The notes under the pieces: generated by a model | The model's input: the letters and a program-made list of their open reading frames with translations, nothing else | Databases searched by the model: none | What the model was told of the DNA's origin: nothing | Translations under genes and position numbers: made by a program | Origin: Actinomycetota bacterium | GTDB lineage: Bacteria; Actinomycetota; Actinomycetes; Nanopelagicales; Nanopelagicaceae | DNA length: 16,265 nt | Direction of reading: 5' to 3' | NCBI GenBank assembly: GCA_009702205.1 | Contig: WLIM01000008.1 | Coordinates: 1-16,265 of the forward strand | In this document: piece by piece, positions 13,951-16,265 of the stretch | Layout: every line of letters starts with the position of its first letter | Numbering within the stretch: the first letter of the stretch is position 1

Positions 13951-14346
13951 ATGGTTGCAAAGAAGATAAATCCAGAGAGCCTTGCTCCAGCAATAGGTTT
14001 TTCGCATGCTGTAGTTGTTAATGGTGGAACATTGGTATTTCTAGCTGGTCAAACTGCGCTTAATAAAGAGGGCGTAATTGAGGGCAATGGAATTGTTGAG
14101 CAATTCGAAAAAGTTATTACTAATTTAATAACAGCTTTGAAAGAAGCTGGCGGCACACCAGATAATTTAGTGAAGCTAAATATCTATTCTGTTGATCCAG
14201 CCGATTACCGCGCTAATTCCCGTGAAATTGGCAAAATTTGGCAACGATTGATCGGAAAGAATTTTCCAGCGATGACTCTTGTTGGTGTAACAAGACTTTG
14301 GGACGAAGAGGCACTCTTGGAAATTGAAGGAGTAGCAAACCTTTGA
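13951..14346 (+). CDS. RidA-family protein lacking the catalytic arginine
   Basis: A 131-residue member of the YjgF/YER057c/UK114 (Rid) family, close to the usual 125-130 residues and expected to be a cytosolic trimer. Family marks are LAGQTA (31-36), EQFEKVITNL (50-59), the VKLNIYSVD strand (74-82) and the FPAMTLVGV / LLEIEGVA end. RidA itself hydrolyses enamines and imines and needs the arginine of the PARS motif (Arg105 in E. coli). Here that position is M108 (PAMT), so it belongs to an arginine-less subfamily. 2-Aminomuconate deaminases are relatives acting on aromatic catabolites. The 2-aminobenzoyl-CoA monooxygenase/reductase product is itself an enamine, so hydrolysis to the ketone with ammonium release is an attractive role. 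AAGGAG precedes the start, only 3 bases after the SDR stop. Its TGA overlaps the next start. Confidence 0.85.
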   Translation: MVAKKINPESLAPAIGFSHAVVVNGGTLVFLAGQTALNKEGVIEGNGIVEQFEKVITNLITALKEAGGTPDNLVKLNIYSVDPADYRANSREIGKIWQRLIGKNFPAMTLVGVTRLWDEEALLEIEGVANL

Positions 14347-16265
14347 GCAATTCGATATCCGCACTTTGGTCTGCTCAATCAGTAGCAATTATTGGGGCTA
14401 CCGAACGCCTTGGCGCCATGGGTCGATTGCCTCTGGAATATTTGCAGAAATATGGCTTTGCTGGCGATATCTATCCGGTTAATCCTAAAGGTGGAGTTAT
14501 TTTAGGTTTACCTGCTGTTGCTAGCGTTAAAGATATCGGCAAGAAAATTGATTTAGCTTTGATAATGGTTCCTGCTAATTTTGTTAAAGATGCTGTTCAA
14601 GATTGTGCGGATGCAAAAGTTGGTGTTGCGATTGTTATGTCTTCCGGTTTCGCTGAAGCCGATGATGCAGGTGCAATTGCTCAAGAAGAATTACTTGCTA
14701 TAGCCAAGAAATCTGGAATGCGACTAGTAGGACCTAACTGCATTGGTTCTGCCGGTGGCGCAAGCAAATTAGCGGCAACTTTTTCACCAGTCTTCTCTGG
14801 ACCAAGCACGCCACTTGAATCAGGAAATATCGCACTTGTAAGCCAATCGGGTGCACTTGGTTACGGCATCTATTCCCTTGCAGTTGATCGAAGTTTGCCT
14901 ATAGGAGTTGTTGTAACAACTGGGAATGAAGCGGATGTGACTGCACTTGAAGTTGCTATGGAATTAGCAACCGATACAAGTGTCGATGCAATTTTGATGT
15001 ATGCCGAATCTCTTGCCGATGTATCAGCACTTGCCAAAATCGCTTCAGCGAAACCAACAGCTGTTTTAAAGTCGGGTCGATCTGTCGCAGGTGCACAAGC
15101 AGCCGCTTCACACACTGGTGCGCTTGCAACCGAAGATCGTGTTATTGATGCCGCGATAAGTGCAAGTGGCGCAGTTCGAGTTGATGATGTTGAACATCTC
15201 TTAGATGCCGGAAGTATTTTTGCTAGCAAAACAAAAATGACTGGCAACAGAGTTGCGATCATTACAACCTCAGGCGGCAGTGGAATTCTTGGTACTGACG
15301 CCCTTGAAAAATATGGCCTTACCCTTGCGAAACTTTCAGCGAAAACAACGGCCGAACTAGATCAAATAGTTCCAAGCTATGGCAATACTGCTAATCCAGT
15401 TGATGTCACAGCAGCAGTTATGTCAGCGCCAGATCTCTTTGAAAAGTGTGTTGAAGTTCTAGCAAAAGATCCTGAAGTTGATGCAATTGTCGCAACTTTC
15501 TGCGTACTTGTTGGAAACGATGTGGAAAGAATTGCCAATGCACTCAGTGCGGTTCGTGGTGTTCGTGAAATCCCCGTAGTTGTAGCGAGAACAGGATCTC
15601 AATCTCTTGCACCAGAAGCAGATAAATTGTTTAAAGCTGCAAAACTTCCAGTTTTCCCAACACCAGAGCGCGCTGTTCGTGCACTTCAAATTTTACGAAT
15701 TGCAACAAAACCAGCACACATTGTTAATCGCAAAGCACTTTGCAATCCACTCCCAACCCCAGCTGATCAAGCAACCGAGGATCAATTGAAAGCTGCGCTT
15801 AATTCAGCAGGCGTTCCAGTTCCACTTTCAATAGTTGTGGATAATTTGGATGATGCAATTACAGCAGTAGCAAAAGTGGGTGGCCGCAGTGTTATGAAAG
15901 CTGTGATTCCAGGTTTGTTACACAAGAGTGAAGCTGGCGGTGTAGCGCTTGATATCACCAAAGAAACTGCGACCGAAACTTATAATCGATTATCTCAACT
16001 TGCTTCTGGTAAAAATAAGGTTTTAGTAGAAACCTTTGTTCCAAAAGGAATTGAAAGTCTTGTGGGAATAACCTCGAGTTCACTTGGCAAAGTTTTAACA
16101 ATTGGTGTTGGTGGAATTTTGACTGAAGTCATTTCGGATGTATCTGTTCGACTCCTTCCGGTTGATGCAAAAGTAGTGAATGAAATGATCGATGAAACTA
16201 GACTCTCAATTCTCTTCTCAGGAGTTCGAGGCGCGAAGCCTGCGAATCGTGATGCCTTTGTAGAG
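14343..16265 (+). CDS. ADP-forming acyl-CoA synthetase (alpha-beta fusion), 3' end missing
   Basis: The frame is open from a TTG start to the right edge (641 codons). The TTG overlaps the stop of the RidA-family gene (TTGA, 4 bases), with AAGGAG 10 bases upstream. An in-frame TGA at 14325 rules out earlier starts, and the first in-frame ATG falls inside the CoA-binding loop. Order: CoA-binding Rossmann domain (SVAIIGATERLGAMG, 13-27; YPVNPK), VGPNCIG, a succinyl-CoA-synthetase-like domain with the phosphorylated histidine in A-S256-H257-T-G, then an ATP-grasp domain from about 475 with LLHKSEAGGV near 524-533. Position 257 matches the catalytic histidine of archaeal ADP-forming synthetases. 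The enzyme interconverts acyl-CoA + ADP + Pi with acid + ATP + CoA. It could activate indoleacetate or another aryl acid, or harvest ATP from the IorAB product. About 60 residues are probably missing. Confidence 0.88.
   Translation, partial: MSNSISALWSAQSVAIIGATERLGAMGRLPLEYLQKYGFAGDIYPVNPKGGVILGLPAVASVKDIGKKIDLALIMVPANFVKDAVQDCADAKVGVAIVMSSGFAEADDAGAIAQEELLAIAKKSGMRLVGPNCIGSAGGASKLAATFSPVFSGPSTPLESGNIALVSQSGALGYGIYSLAVDRSLPIGVVVTTGNEADVTALEVAMELATDTSVDAILMYAESLADVSALAKIASAKPTAVLKSGRSVAGAQAAASHTGALATEDRVIDAAISASGAVRVDDVEHLLDAGSIFASKTKMTGNRVAIITTSGGSGILGTDALEKYGLTLAKLSAKTTAELDQIVPSYGNTANPVDVTAAVMSAPDLFEKCVEVLAKDPEVDAIVATFCVLVGNDVERIANALSAVRGVREIPVVVARTGSQSLAPEADKLFKAAKLPVFPTPERAVRALQILRIATKPAHIVNRKALCNPLPTPADQATEDQLKAALNSAGVPVPLSIVVDNLDDAITAVAKVGGRSVMKAVIPGLLHKSEAGGVALDITKETATETYNRLSQLASGKNKVLVETFVPKGIESLVGITSSSLGKVLTIGVGGILTEVISDVSVRLLPVDAKVVNEMIDETRLSILFSGVRGAKPANRDAFVE

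Noticed and set aside
14870..15262. A 130-residue reading frame on the minus strand
   Set aside because: It lies wholly inside the acyl-CoA synthetase, whose domains and catalytic His257 are clear; it is a shadow frame.

Overview
The window looks like a gene-dense stretch of a low-GC, free-living bacterium. It is AT-leaning by eye, with 3 to 17 bp spacers inside operons, 4-base gene overlaps, one TTG start and possible leaderless promoters. Protein style and base composition suggest a streamlined actinobacterium of the freshwater acI/Nanopelagicales kind. That placement is an inference, since there is no rRNA or tRNA here. I see no mobile element, CRISPR array, tRNA, transporter or regulator gene.

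Layout. Bases 1-2248 hold two divergent, paralogous phytoene-dehydrogenase-like flavoproteins, the first cut by the window edge; the second ends at a strong bidirectional terminator (2258-2290). At 2303-3076 (minus) lies a metal-dependent cyclase-family hydrolase of the kynurenine formamidase/isatin hydrolase type. Divergent from it are iorA and iorB (3341-7091), an indolepyruvate:ferredoxin oxidoreductase. Converging on iorB is a two-domain flavoenzyme (7088-9484, minus) of the 2-aminobenzoyl-CoA monooxygenase/reductase type. Divergent from that are an SDR and a small divergent tryptophan-2,3-dioxygenase-like haem protein (9627-11131). Converging on these is a minus-strand pair, a thiolase followed by a BadI/MenB-like crotonase (11128-13122). 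Divergent from the pair are a second SDR, a RidA-family protein and an ADP-forming acyl-CoA synthetase that runs off the right edge (13198-16265).

How the genes may work together (inference). Apart from the two left-hand flavoproteins, every gene fits the breakdown of tryptophan or indoleacetate through 2-aminobenzoyl-CoA. IorAB would turn indolepyruvate into indoleacetyl-CoA. The dioxygenase-like protein could open the pyrrole ring, giving a 2-formamidobenzoylacetyl unit. The cyclase-family hydrolase could remove the formyl group and the thiolase could release acetyl-CoA, leaving 2-aminobenzoyl-CoA. The two-domain flavoenzyme would dearomatise this, RidA could hydrolyse the resulting enamine, an SDR could reduce the ring ketone, and the BadI-like crotonase could open the ring to a pimelyl-CoA derivative. 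The simpler reading is an ordinary kynurenine route to anthranilate, but no kynureninase and no AMP-forming anthranilate-CoA ligase lie in the window. Three of the four divergent promoter regions carry a related palindrome built on TTGAC...GTCAA, suggesting a shared regulator encoded elsewhere.
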